From Tissierellaceae bacterium (lineage in GTDB: Bacteria; Bacillota; Clostridia; Tissierellales; Tissierellaceae): a DNA stretch of 64,000 nt. Made by a program: the position numbers and the translations under genes. Shown here one piece after another: positions 53,772-61,617 of the stretch. Below the pieces are notes generated by a model, which saw only the letters and a program-made list of their open reading frames with translations, was not told the DNA's origin and did not search any database. Where the stretch lies: assembly GCA_023229175.1 (NCBI GenBank), contig JALNZV010000002.1, forward strand, positions 1 through 64,000. Direction: 5' to 3'. Numbering within the stretch: position 1 is the first letter of the stretch; every line of letters begins with the position of its first letter.

Positions 53772-54959
53772 TTAACATGGTTCAGACTCTCCCACATCGT
53801 AACCTGCTTTGGCTAATTCGTTTATGGCTTGACCTAGTCTTTCTTCATTAACCATCACTATTGGACCTGTGCATCCCATACCGGATTCGGCATATATGCC
53901 AGCTTTCCAAAGAGCTTGAACTGCATCTTCCAGTTCCATTATATCAATGCCATTTATTGTGCCTGTTACAGTTTCAGCCGGTGGAGCTTCTATGTCCACG
54001 TCTTCCTCTATTTCAGTCTTTTTAGTATCCTTTACTAAATCCTTTAGTATGTCTTTTAACCCTGCTTTATTTGCTTTTTCAAATTCCGTTTTTGCCACCT
54101 CAACCACATTGCCCCGCACTAAAGATGCGGCATAACCAATTGCATTGGCAACTACAGGTATACCTGATGCTCTAGAGAGAATGAGGATTACCCTATTGTA
54201 GTCTTCGCCTATTCCAGGCCCATAGCCAAAACCTTGAGACTCATAGCTGCCTCCTGTTGAATAGGATGAAAATACTTTCATCAAAATATTTCCCGTCAAG
54301 GTATCTGTAATCATTACATCCGGTGTACCTGTCAAAAGGTCATTTCCCCTCATTACAGTTCCGCCATCAGCCCTCTCTGATTCCGTAAAACTAATGGGAT
54401 ATCCTTTGCTAATTAAATCCTTAAAGGCTCTTTCAACTTGCCTAGCCCCATCTACATTTAAAATCCCAACTGTTGGATCCTCTATACCCATGGACTTTGC
54501 TGTGATTATGCCGTAAATGCCATTTTTTATCATGGCCTCTACCCTATGTGGGGAAGATGTGCCAGTAGTAGTGGCTATAATCATTTCCTTACCCCTTCCA
54601 GGGGTAACTACTTTACCTACTGTAGACACTCCAATGGGGAAATTGTAGTGCATGGTTACACAAGCACCTATTTCTCCACTATCTAGGAGCTCCTCCATCT
54701 TTCTATGTTGGGCATCCTCGTCTTCCACATTGTATTGGGTCAAAGTAGTTTCCACTTTTGGCCCAATTAGGACAACTTCAACGCTATTGTCCTTAGCCTG
54801 AGCCATTTCGGCACCTTTCACAATGTTGTCAAGTCCCAGCTCTGATCCTGCCACAGTTATTCCAACCTTAACTTTTTCTCCGAATTGTCCGGTTTGGACT
54901 GCATCGGCGATGTCGTTAAATACTTTGCCAATCATGGCTTTAATGTTATTATCTACCAT
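53772..54959 (-). CDS. grdD: Glycine reductase complex protein C, alpha subunit
   Basis: GrdD with GrdC takes the carboxymethyl-selenoether from protein A and releases acetyl phosphate. The 395-residue protein resembles PlsX/phosphotransacetylase-type folds (LNVDGARQVERAFKDLI, GNDLLTGTPDVMITDTLTGN). It carries the acetyl-accepting cysteine in SGMGCTGPIVM (about residue 363). The start at 54959 has GAGGTGAT upstream. A longer frame to 54995 overlaps grdC and has no ribosome binding site. It is the last gene of the trxBA-grdEABCD operon. Confidence 0.95.
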   Translation of the reverse strand: MVDNNIKAMIGKVFNDIADAVQTGQFGEKVKVGITVAGSELGLDNIVKGAEMAQAKDNSVEVVLIGPKVETTLTQYNVEDEDAQHRKMEELLDSGEIGACVTMHYNFPIGVSTVGKVVTPGRGKEMIIATTTGTSSPHRVEAMIKNGIYGIITAKSMGIEDPTVGILNVDGARQVERAFKDLISKGYPISFTESERADGGTVMRGNDLLTGTPDVMITDTLTGNILMKVFSSYSTGGSYESQGFGYGPGIGEDYNRVILILSRASGIPVVANAIGYAASLVRGNVVEVAKTEFEKANKAGLKDILKDLVKDTKKTEIEEDVDIEAPPAETVTGTINGIDIMELEDAVQALWKAGIYAESGMGCTGPIVMVNEERLGQAINELAKAGYDVGESEPC

Positions 54960-54969
54960 AAAATCACCT

Positions 54970-56508
54970 CTAACCTTGAAGTAGATGAGAAGCAAAATCT
55001 CTCATAGCTTCAGCCACAAGGTTTCTCACTTCATCTTCTGATATGCCCTTAGTGTCATCCAGCTTCCCAGCATTCTTCTCCATAACTATTGAGGTACCGT
55101 CAAATAAATTTGTCATTCTGCCTAGGAATAGACTTCCCTTTCCAACTATCATGGCTTTGTCCATATTTCCTTCTAACATTTCATCTCTGGCAAAACCGAG
55201 ATATGGAACTCCAGAGGGTATATGGCCTTGTGTTGGTGCCCATCCTTCCATACCGTGTTTCAATATAAAATCATTTATATCTGTTCTTTCCAGTTCTCCC
55301 CTCTTGACTCCCAAGGCTGCAATCATCTTGTAGTTTGCAGTAGGTACATCTCCAGCTCCTGCTGGTTTTGTAATATCAGGGTTTTGCATCTCTACAGAGA
55401 ACTTATCTATATCTGTGATTTTTAAATTCCCTTTGTCTAATGGTGCTGTGACCAATGATGTGATTACAGCTTGAGGCGATGAACCTGTGCCTACGGTATG
55501 TCTGCCTACTAAATCTGTTCTAAGCATTGGATTAACTCCGTCATTTTCGGCTATTATAACTGCAAAACCGCCTATGACATCTTCCAAAACAGGCATGTTT
55601 TTCTTCACATGGTCCTTGCCATTCATACCTAATTTTGCTGTTGAACCTCCAGATACCACCATGACTTTTTTGTAAGTTCCAGCTTGAACTAAAGAAGCTG
55701 CAGATATGATGGCATGGGCAGGTGCAGCACAGAAACCTCTAATATCTGCTCCCGTGGCATTGGTTAATCCTGCCATTTCTGCTATTGCCTTGGCAAAGTT
55801 TCCTCCACCTCTTTGGTTCATGTCTCCACAGGCCTCTTCTGAGCACTCTAGTACGTATTCAACTTCCTCTGGTTTTAAATCGTTTTTATGAAGCAAATGC
55901 AATGCTGCCAAGGTGCCTGATGCCTTTGAAACAAGGTTTTCCAACAATACGTGAGCACTTAAATTGACATCCACGTCGTGGGCCTTTTTCACACATCCAA
56001 CTAACTTTTTGTCGTTATATAGTCCCTCTGCATCTTGCTCCTTTACATATCTTTCTATGTCTTCCATGTCTTGACCAGTCTTTAATCTGGCAAACAGGCC
56101 CTCGTTGAGTAAAGGATGATTTTCTAATTTTGATTTAATCTCCTCTGTAAATTCCTTGGACAATACAACTAAATCAAATACATCTACAATCTTGACTAAG
56201 CCAATAAACTCATCTTGGGGCATAATCTCACCAAATTTTCCATCCCTTTTGGCTCCCTCAGCACCCTTATCATACCAAGGCTGCTCAATTGATTTAAGCA
56301 CCTCAGGCTTATGGTTTCCAATATACACCTGGTTGGGCATATAATTTACTGCCTCCTCATAGCTACGCAAATGATTTGGTAGGGTCTTTAAATACTCTGA
56401 ATCAGGATTTAAATATTTTTCAGTCGTCTGCGTTGTACCGTTGTGTATAACCATATCTGGTGCATGGACCAAAATATAAGATGTCCCCTTAACTACTGAA
56501 TAATTCAT
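54970..56508 (-). CDS. grdC: Glycine reductase complex protein C, beta subunit
   Basis: This 512-residue thiolase/ketoacyl-synthase-like protein pairs with GrdD. It has the opening VKGTSYILVHAPDMVIHNGTTQ, the central VLECSEEACGDMNQRGGGNFAKA with a conserved Cys (about residue 218), FCAAPAHAIISAASLVQAG and VVSGGSTAKLGMNGKDH. Its ribosome binding site (GGAGGTG) is strong. It begins beyond a 36-base perfect palindrome downstream of grdB, so its expression may be separated from grdB. Confidence 0.95.
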   Translation of the reverse strand: MNYSVVKGTSYILVHAPDMVIHNGTTQTTEKYLNPDSEYLKTLPNHLRSYEEAVNYMPNQVYIGNHKPEVLKSIEQPWYDKGAEGAKRDGKFGEIMPQDEFIGLVKIVDVFDLVVLSKEFTEEIKSKLENHPLLNEGLFARLKTGQDMEDIERYVKEQDAEGLYNDKKLVGCVKKAHDVDVNLSAHVLLENLVSKASGTLAALHLLHKNDLKPEEVEYVLECSEEACGDMNQRGGGNFAKAIAEMAGLTNATGADIRGFCAAPAHAIISAASLVQAGTYKKVMVVSGGSTAKLGMNGKDHVKKNMPVLEDVIGGFAVIIAENDGVNPMLRTDLVGRHTVGTGSSPQAVITSLVTAPLDKGNLKITDIDKFSVEMQNPDITKPAGAGDVPTANYKMIAALGVKRGELERTDINDFILKHGMEGWAPTQGHIPSGVPYLGFARDEMLEGNMDKAMIVGKGSLFLGRMTNLFDGTSIVMEKNAGKLDDTKGISEDEVRNLVAEAMRDFASHLLQG

Positions 56509-56553
56509 ATGTCCACCTCCATATTTTTTTATGTAACTTATCTAGAAGTTTAG

Positions 56554-56589
56554 CTTATAAAAGGGTGATTATAATCACCCTTTTATAAG
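56554..56589 (-). terminator. 36-base perfect palindrome between grdB and grdC
   Basis: Each half begins CTTATAAAAGGGTGATTA and the other half is its exact complement, giving a hairpin of up to 16-18 bp. On the minus strand the 3' arm ends TTTTATAAG, so it can act as a partial terminator or a stability element inside the operon. Confidence 0.7.
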
Positions 56590-56603
56590 TTTATTGTTAA
56601 GTT

Positions 56604-57911
56604 TTACTCGAATACTGTTTGTCCGCTTACTTCTGTTTCAAGTGCGGCTAGTGCTTTTTCAACTAATTTCCTTCTGAGATCCTTTTCTTCCTTTGGATCT
56701 AATTTTGGATCACCTAGTGGGTGAGGAATAGCTATGGTTGGTACAATTCTGTTAGCTCCTACTGTCAGTGAAATAGGAACAACTGTACACATGTGAACTA
56801 CAGGTATGCCTGCTCTTTCAATTTCCTTTACCATTGTTGCACCGCAACGTGTACAGGTGCCTCAGGTAGAGGTTAGAATAACTGCATCTACTCCAGCAGC
56901 TGCTAAATCTTTGCCTATAGCTTCTCCAAACTTCATGGCATTGGCAACGGAAGTACCATTTCCTACAGTTGCATACCAGAAATCGTGAAGTTTTCCAATC
57001 TTCCCTTCTTTTTCCAAATCACGCATTACGTCCACTGGAAGAACCCTATCGAGGTCTTCATTGGCGTAAACAGGGTCATATCCACCATGGGCTGTTTCTC
57101 CATTTTCTGGAGTAAAGTCGTATATCCCCTCTAAACTATATTTTCCATATTTTTGAGCTGAGGATGATTCTATATGATCAGGGTTGCCCTTTGGTACAGC
57201 GCCACCAGATGTTACTATGGCAACAGTAGCCTTTGTTATATCTTTTACGGCTGGATTTGGATCCACTCTATCAAAATCAGGCATTGGGAATTCAGTTACG
57301 TAATCTTCGCCTGCAAGCTTTTTAAGTAGCATGTCAACTGCTCTCTCAGAGCCTCTCTTATCGGTAAAGAAATTCTTTCTAATGCCTCTTTCTAAATAAC
57401 CTTCTTCTTCTGGAGAACCAATTTCTTCTCCTCTATACAACTTAAGTGCCAATGGAGCCATTTTCTTAACAGCATCTCTCATTCCTGCAGCTGAATCCTT
57501 AGTTGCTACAATATATACGGACTTTCTATACAGGTCAACGCCTGGGTTCTCCTCATACATAGCCGTTAAGGCAGGAATTTCAAGCTCATTTTGAACTGCT
57601 TCTGTTATGGCACCACAAGCTGTACCATATCTTCCAGCGTTAAATGCCGGTCCAGCAATAAATAGATCTGGTTCATATTTTTTAATCAAATCTAATAGTT
57701 CACTAGTGGCCTCTTCCATATTATTGCCAAAGTAAGTATCACCGCAAATAACTGTGGCGACTATTTCTACATCATCTCCCAATCCTGCTTTCAGAGCTAG
57801 ACCTGGTCCAAGGACTTCTTCGCGTACTTCAGGCTTGACATCCGCTTTTTCCTCTCCACCAATACCAGCAAAGAATTGGTTGACATAGTGAACAACTTTA
57901 ATTTTCCCCAT
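56604..57911 (-). CDS. grdB: Glycine reductase protein B, selenocysteine-containing subunit
   Basis: GrdB is the substrate-specific selenoprotein that binds glycine as a Schiff base with GrdE and hands the carboxymethyl group to protein A. The reading frame is 435 residues when the in-frame TGA at 56862-56864 is read as selenocysteine (Sec350). The motif is TSTUGTCTRCGATM (U-x-x-C-x-x-C), which matches known GrdB proteins in place and context. The start at 57911 follows AGGAGGGG. A candidate SECIS hairpin follows the TGA. Without recoding the gene would look like two separate reading frames (358 and 76 residues). The C terminus ends with QTVFE. Confidence 0.96.
56839..56864 (-). promoter_or_regulatory. 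UGA (Sec) codon and candidate SECIS hairpin of grdB
   Basis: One base after the TGA (56862-56864) the minus strand can form GCACC/GGTGC (56856-56860 with 56839-56843) around a 12-base loop. Bacterial SECIS elements sit directly downstream of the UGA, but sequence rules are loose, so only the position is firm. Confidence 0.5.
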
Positions 57912-57954
57912 TTGTTCCCCTCCTCTCATATATTTCATAACGGGATTTGTATTA

Positions 57955-58428
57955 TTAATATTTGGTAAATTCGTCTCTCATAGCCTTAACTTCGGCAACT
58001 ATTTCATCTACATCTAGAACCATTTCCATCATACCTATTTGGTCTTCATAAACATCTGCATCTACAGATTCTTTAAATTCTGGTTCTACTGGATGATATA
58101 CTTTAAGTCCCAACGGAACTCCTGCCAATGGACCTGCAAAAGTTGGGTCTCCTGCTGTTACTGTTTCAGCAGCTAATCCTGCTGATTCAGCTTCTGCACC
58201 ACCGATTAATACGATCATGTTTTCTGCACCGTATTTTTCAGTAATCTCTTTAACCCTCTTCTGATTTTCTAAGTCCATTGCACCTGCAGCCGTTCAGACA
58301 AAGCATTCCGTTGCCGAAAACACAATTTCTGCAGGAGTGGTCTTTACACATTCTTCCATTGCTGGTCCTGGTATACCATCTCTATCGCCAATTATTATTA
58401 CTTTTGAATTTTCATTAAATATTGACAT
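57955..58428 (-). CDS. grdA: Glycine reductase selenoprotein A
   Basis: GrdA carries the carboxymethyl group as a selenoether between proteins B and C. The 157-residue protein reads MSIFNENSKVIIIGDRDG at its start and has the active motif TECFVUTAAGAMDLE, with an in-frame TGA at 58294-58296 read as Sec45. The neighbouring Cys forms the selenosulfide with Sec and is reduced by thioredoxin. The start at 58428 follows GAGAGGAG. Taken as a normal gene it would be cut to a short open frame starting at MDLEN, so the automatic call would be truncated. It lies between grdE and grdB. Confidence 0.97.
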
Positions 58429-58479
58429 GCGCCATCTCCTCTCTTTTAGTTTTATTTTTCAATATTTTAACCTTACTAG

Positions 58480-59766
58480 CTAAAATCCTTTTGCCGACAT
58501 CTTATTGAAGCCCATTTCATTTGTGGCTCCAGTGATGGCCTGGATTTCAATAGTTATTGTTCCATCTTCTCCTAATGAACCGTCAAATCCTCCCGCTATG
58601 GTATCGATGTATTCTAGGGAACCAATTACCTTATCCATTGGTGGTAATACTAGAATTTCATTGGCATTTCCACCAGTCACCACAGCATCTGCTGCAACAT
58701 CTGCATCTGCTAAGGATTGGCTTGAGCCGTCTCTTCCTGCATACTCATCTGTGATAATGACAGTCTTTATGGTTTTTTCTTCGATTTTTCTACAATTCAT
58801 TACTAGGTCTGTATCTGGGTTGCCAAATCCTTCTTGGGATATTATGACCCCATCAAGCCCTAAGTATTCAGCAATCTTTGCAGTCCAATCCGAAGACCTC
58901 TCTTTGTCAGCTAGATAAACATTTTCATTAGTAATTATGACGCCAACAAAGTTAATTGTCTTTCCATGTTGATTGTAAAGGTCATGAATTACAGGGTTGT
59001 TTATTTGGTGATAAGTAGTATTCTTATCACATGCAGAAACGCAGTTTCCACTGACAATGGCACCATCCATTATCTCTGTTGGATAAATAAGTGTTGGAAC
59101 AATTTGTTTTGCATCTACTCCATATACATAAGTATCGTGAAGTAAACCTTGTGTTTGAAGCATTAAAACATATCCTACTTTTGGAAGATCTGGATACCTG
59201 GAAATACCTTCTAGTAGTGGTAATGTCTCGAATACCTCCACAGTATCTGGTGTCAGTGTTTTTGCACTTTCTGCCAAATAAGCTGCTGCTTTAAATCCTG
59301 CAAATCTCACAGCCTTCTCGTGGTCATGTTGTTTTAAACCCTCTACAGGTTCACATATCAAAACAACATTGTTTGTTTGTGAGAATGGTGTGTATTCTGC
59401 TGCTGGTCCTGTCATGTCTACAATACCCTCTTGGAATCCTACAATTTTTCCAGTTGTCATGACTGCACAGCCTTTTAATACATTGGTCTTCCCTGTACCA
59501 ACAGTTTGGACCTTTGATAATACTCCTGGGAATATTCCTCCTGGGCCTTCCACTTTAACCCTAGGTTCGACTACATCCTTGACAGGTGTAATCCTAATAC
59601 TCTCACCAGGTTTTGCAATCTCAACGTCTACAGATGCGAGGTGCTCATCTTCGCTTATGAGTTTTACCAATTCTTCTTTGTTTACAAAAAGCACCCCATT
59701 TTCAATTTTGGTTTCTGAACCAAATTGTACATCTTTAATTAGCACATGGCCTAATTCCAGACGCAT
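58480..59766 (-). CDS. grdE: Glycine reductase protein B precursor, pyruvoyl subunits
   Basis: GrdE is a proprotein that is cleaved to give two subunits of protein B, one with an N-terminal pyruvoyl (ketone) group that binds glycine. The 428-residue chain has the cleavage motif SGNCVSACDKN with Cys242 at the predicted site (codon at 59041-59043), the same number as in studied enzymes. Other conserved parts are VEGPGGIFPGVLSKVQTVG, EPVEGLKQHDHEKAVRFAGFK and EGFGNPDTDLVMN. A GAGGAGGTG site precedes the ATG. It follows trxA by 67 bases. Confidence 0.96.
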   Translation of the reverse strand: MRLELGHVLIKDVQFGSETKIENGVLFVNKEELVKLISEDEHLASVDVEIAKPGESIRITPVKDVVEPRVKVEGPGGIFPGVLSKVQTVGTGKTNVLKGCAVMTTGKIVGFQEGIVDMTGPAAEYTPFSQTNNVVLICEPVEGLKQHDHEKAVRFAGFKAAAYLAESAKTLTPDTVEVFETLPLLEGISRYPDLPKVGYVLMLQTQGLLHDTYVYGVDAKQIVPTLIYPTEIMDGAIVSGNCVSACDKNTTYHQINNPVIHDLYNQHGKTINFVGVIITNENVYLADKERSSDWTAKIAEYLGLDGVIISQEGFGNPDTDLVMNCRKIEEKTIKTVIITDEYAGRDGSSQSLADADVAADAVVTGGNANEILVLPPMDKVIGSLEYIDTIAGGFDGSLGEDGTITIEIQAITGATNEMGFNKMSAKGF

Positions 59767-59833
59767 AAATTCACCTCCTCTTATTTTAACAAGTACCTCT
59801 ATCTTAATTCTGGATACCAGAACTAAAACCTAA

Positions 59834-60151
59834 TTAATAGTATTTCTTAATCATTTCCTCTACAGTTGAAGCCGTTGCACCATCAGCTACTACTCCGTCA
59901 ATTCTTTCCCCGTCTTTGTACATAGCTATTACTGGTAATCCTAGTACTTTTTGACTAATTGCCAATCTCCTAGCTTGGGTAACATCCAGTGATGCAAATT
60001 TAATTTTATCACCGTATTTTTCACTATAGCCTTCCACATGGGGCATTAAGGCCTTACAAGGTTCGCATGTGGGTCCCCAAAAGTCCACCAATACATAACC
60101 TTCTGCTTTTAAAACTTCGGCTTCAAAATTATCTTTGTTCAGTTCTAACAT
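59834..60151 (-). CDS. trxA: Thioredoxin of the glycine reductase system
   Basis: This 105-residue thioredoxin reduces the selenosulfide of GrdA and is itself reduced by TrxB. The active site reads WGPTCEPCKALMP, so the pair is CEPC instead of the WCGPC of housekeeping thioredoxins. Related glycine-reductase-linked thioredoxins also depart from WCGPC. The cis-Pro segment is VLGLPVIAMYK. It lies 33 bases after trxB and before grdE in the riboswitch-controlled operon. Confidence 0.95.
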   Translation of the reverse strand: MLELNKDNFEAEVLKAEGYVLVDFWGPTCEPCKALMPHVEGYSEKYGDKIKFASLDVTQARRLAISQKVLGLPVIAMYKDGERIDGVVADGATASTVEEMIKKYY

Positions 60152-60184
60152 ATATCTATCCTCCCTGTTTTATTTTTAAGCACA

Positions 60185-61123
60185 TTATGCTTCAAATGTT
60201 TCACTTATATATTTTTCTGCTTGGTCTGCTGCAATGGCCCCATCAGCTGTGGCTGTGACCACTTGTCTCAGGGATTTCACTCTATTGTCCCCTGCTGCAA
60301 ACACCCCAGGTATATTTGTCCTCATGTTTTCATCGGTTTTTATATATCCATTTTCCATATCTACAAGTCCTGTAAATAAACCGGTGGCTGGGTCTAAACC
60401 TATAAATACAAATACCCCAAATGTTCCATCTTCTTCGTCTGCAAAAATCTCTTTTTCTTCACCAGTTTTAACGTTTTTAACTACTATGGATTCCAATAGG
60501 CCGTCGCCTTTTAATTCTGTAACTACACTATCCCACATAAAAGCCATTTTTTCATTCTTAAATGCCTTTTCCTGTATGGATTTTGCCGCCCTTAATTGAT
60601 CTCTTCGATGTACTACGGTGACTTTTCTAGCAAATTTCGTTAAATACATTCCCTCTTCTACAGCAGTATCGCCGCCGCCTACTACATATACCTCTAGATC
60701 CTCGAAAAATGCAGCATCGCATGTTGCACAGTAAGAAACACCTCTTCCTGTCAAATCCTTTTCCCCAGGACAGCCAATAGGCCTAGGAACTGCACCTGTA
60801 GCTATGATAACTGTTTTTGCTTGATATTCTTCGTTGGCACCCTTTAACACTTTTATTTTGCCATCAAGCTCTACAGATTTAATCTCATCTATTACTCTTT
60901 TAGCACCAAATTCATCTACTTGCTCTACCATTCTAGCTACAAGAGATGGTCCACTGGCATCTTGAATTGAACCGGGATAATTGGCAACCTCATCTGTGCT
61001 GGCTATCTGTCCGCCTTCTCCTTCTTTTTCAATAATTAAAGTATTTAGTCTCGCCCTAGATGCGTAAAGTCCTGCTGCCAGCCCTGCTGGTCCTGCCCCG
61101 ATAATGACTACGTCGTAAATCAT
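60185..61123 (-). CDS. trxB: Thioredoxin reductase of the glycine reductase operon
   Basis: This FAD/NADPH enzyme of about 312 residues has VVIIGAGPAGLAAGLYASRA (about residues 5-24), the redox pair CATCDAAFF (about residues 130-138), VVGGGDTAVEEG and GVFAAGDNRVKSLRQVVTA. It supplies electrons to TrxA. The start at 61123 (MIYDVV) follows AAGGAGGAAGG. An eight-residue longer reading is unlikely because it includes that site. It is the first gene of the grd operon, behind the glycine riboswitch and a second candidate promoter. Confidence 0.96.
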   Translation of the reverse strand: MIYDVVIIGAGPAGLAAGLYASRARLNTLIIEKEGEGGQIASTDEVANYPGSIQDASGPSLVARMVEQVDEFGAKRVIDEIKSVELDGKIKVLKGANEEYQAKTVIIATGAVPRPIGCPGEKDLTGRGVSYCATCDAAFFEDLEVYVVGGGDTAVEEGMYLTKFARKVTVVHRRDQLRAAKSIQEKAFKNEKMAFMWDSVVTELKGDGLLESIVVKNVKTGEEKEIFADEEDGTFGVFVFIGLDPATGLFTGLVDMENGYIKTDENMRTNIPGVFAAGDNRVKSLRQVVTATADGAIAADQAEKYISETFEA

Positions 61124-61266
61124 TTGCCTACCTTCCTCCTTAAACAATGTATTTATGTACCCTTCTATCTATACCCAATTATTCTCATAGTATTCTCACG
61201 AATTACCTTTTATTATTAAAAAATAATTAATACTTTTCCAAGTTAATCCATATCCATACTAATTTA

Positions 61267-61295
61267 ATTATGCCTTAAATTCCCACAAAAATCAA
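61267..61295 (-). promoter_or_regulatory. Candidate second promoter of trxB, past the riboswitch terminator
   Basis: TTGATT (61290-61295), 17 bases, and CATAAT (61267-61272) on the minus strand. It lies between the terminator and trxB and would give glycine-independent basal transcription. The rest of the 61124-61324 stretch shows only AT-rich leader sequence. Confidence 0.4.
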
Positions 61296-61324
61296 ATAAT
61301 AGTGGTATTCTTTTTTTTATCAAT

Positions 61325-61364
61325 AAAAAAACAGAATAAATAGGTCTAGGCCCATTTACTCTGT
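61325..61364 (-). terminator. Riboswitch-controlled intrinsic terminator before trxB
   Basis: A 14-bp stem with two G-T pairs (ACAGAGTAAATGGG with CCTATTTATTCTGT) and a 6-base loop is followed by TTTTTTT on the minus strand. Its 5' arm includes CAGAG, which can instead pair with CTCTG of the second glycine aptamer. Confidence 0.85.
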
Positions 61365-61524
61365 CTCTAACCTGAGAGATTCTCCTAAAGTAGGATTGCT
61401 CCTTCGGTGCTTCGCTCTCCAGAGTTCTGTCACAATGCGGTCCTTTTGCCTGAGAGTTTCACAGAGAATCGGCAACTCTTTGCTTACCCCTTCGGCGCTA
61501 TAAATAGTCTCTTCCGCATTATTC
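61359..61524 (-). ncRNA. Tandem glycine riboswitch
   Basis: Two aptamers lie in a row on the minus strand. The first has GCGCCGAAGGGGTAAGCAAAG and AACTCTCAGGCAAAAGGACC, the second has AGCACCGAAGGAGCAA and AATCTCTCAGGTTAGAGACAG. These are the conserved cores of the gcvT-type riboswitch. The P1 helix of aptamer II (61420-61424 with 61359-61363) takes the 5' arm of the terminator, so glycine binding should prevent termination and switch on trxB-trxA-grdEABCD. A short open frame running through it (61356-61547) is a shadow, not a gene. Confidence 0.96.
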
Positions 61525-61563
61525 ATCCAGATATTATTGTTATTCATTTAACACTCTAAAGAT

Positions 61564-61592
61564 ATTATATTACATCATTCCAAAATATTCAA
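61564..61592 (-). promoter_or_regulatory. Promoter of the glycine riboswitch-grd operon
   Basis: TTGAAT (61587-61592), a 17-base spacer and perfect TATAAT (61564-61569) on the minus strand, 40 bases before the first aptamer. It lies just after the Na/Pi protein stop. Confidence 0.75.
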
Positions 61593-61617
61593 GTAGTAAA
61601 ATAAATATTTTATATTT

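Noticed and set aside
56862..56864. In-frame TGA in grdB as a pseudogene signal
   Set aside because: The codon sits exactly at the known selenocysteine site, the frame continues with conserved sequence, and grdA shows the same pattern.
61356..61547. 63-codon open frame on the minus strand upstream of trxB
   Set aside because: It runs through both glycine aptamers and into the terminator, has no ribosome binding site and its sequence is explained by the conserved RNA.
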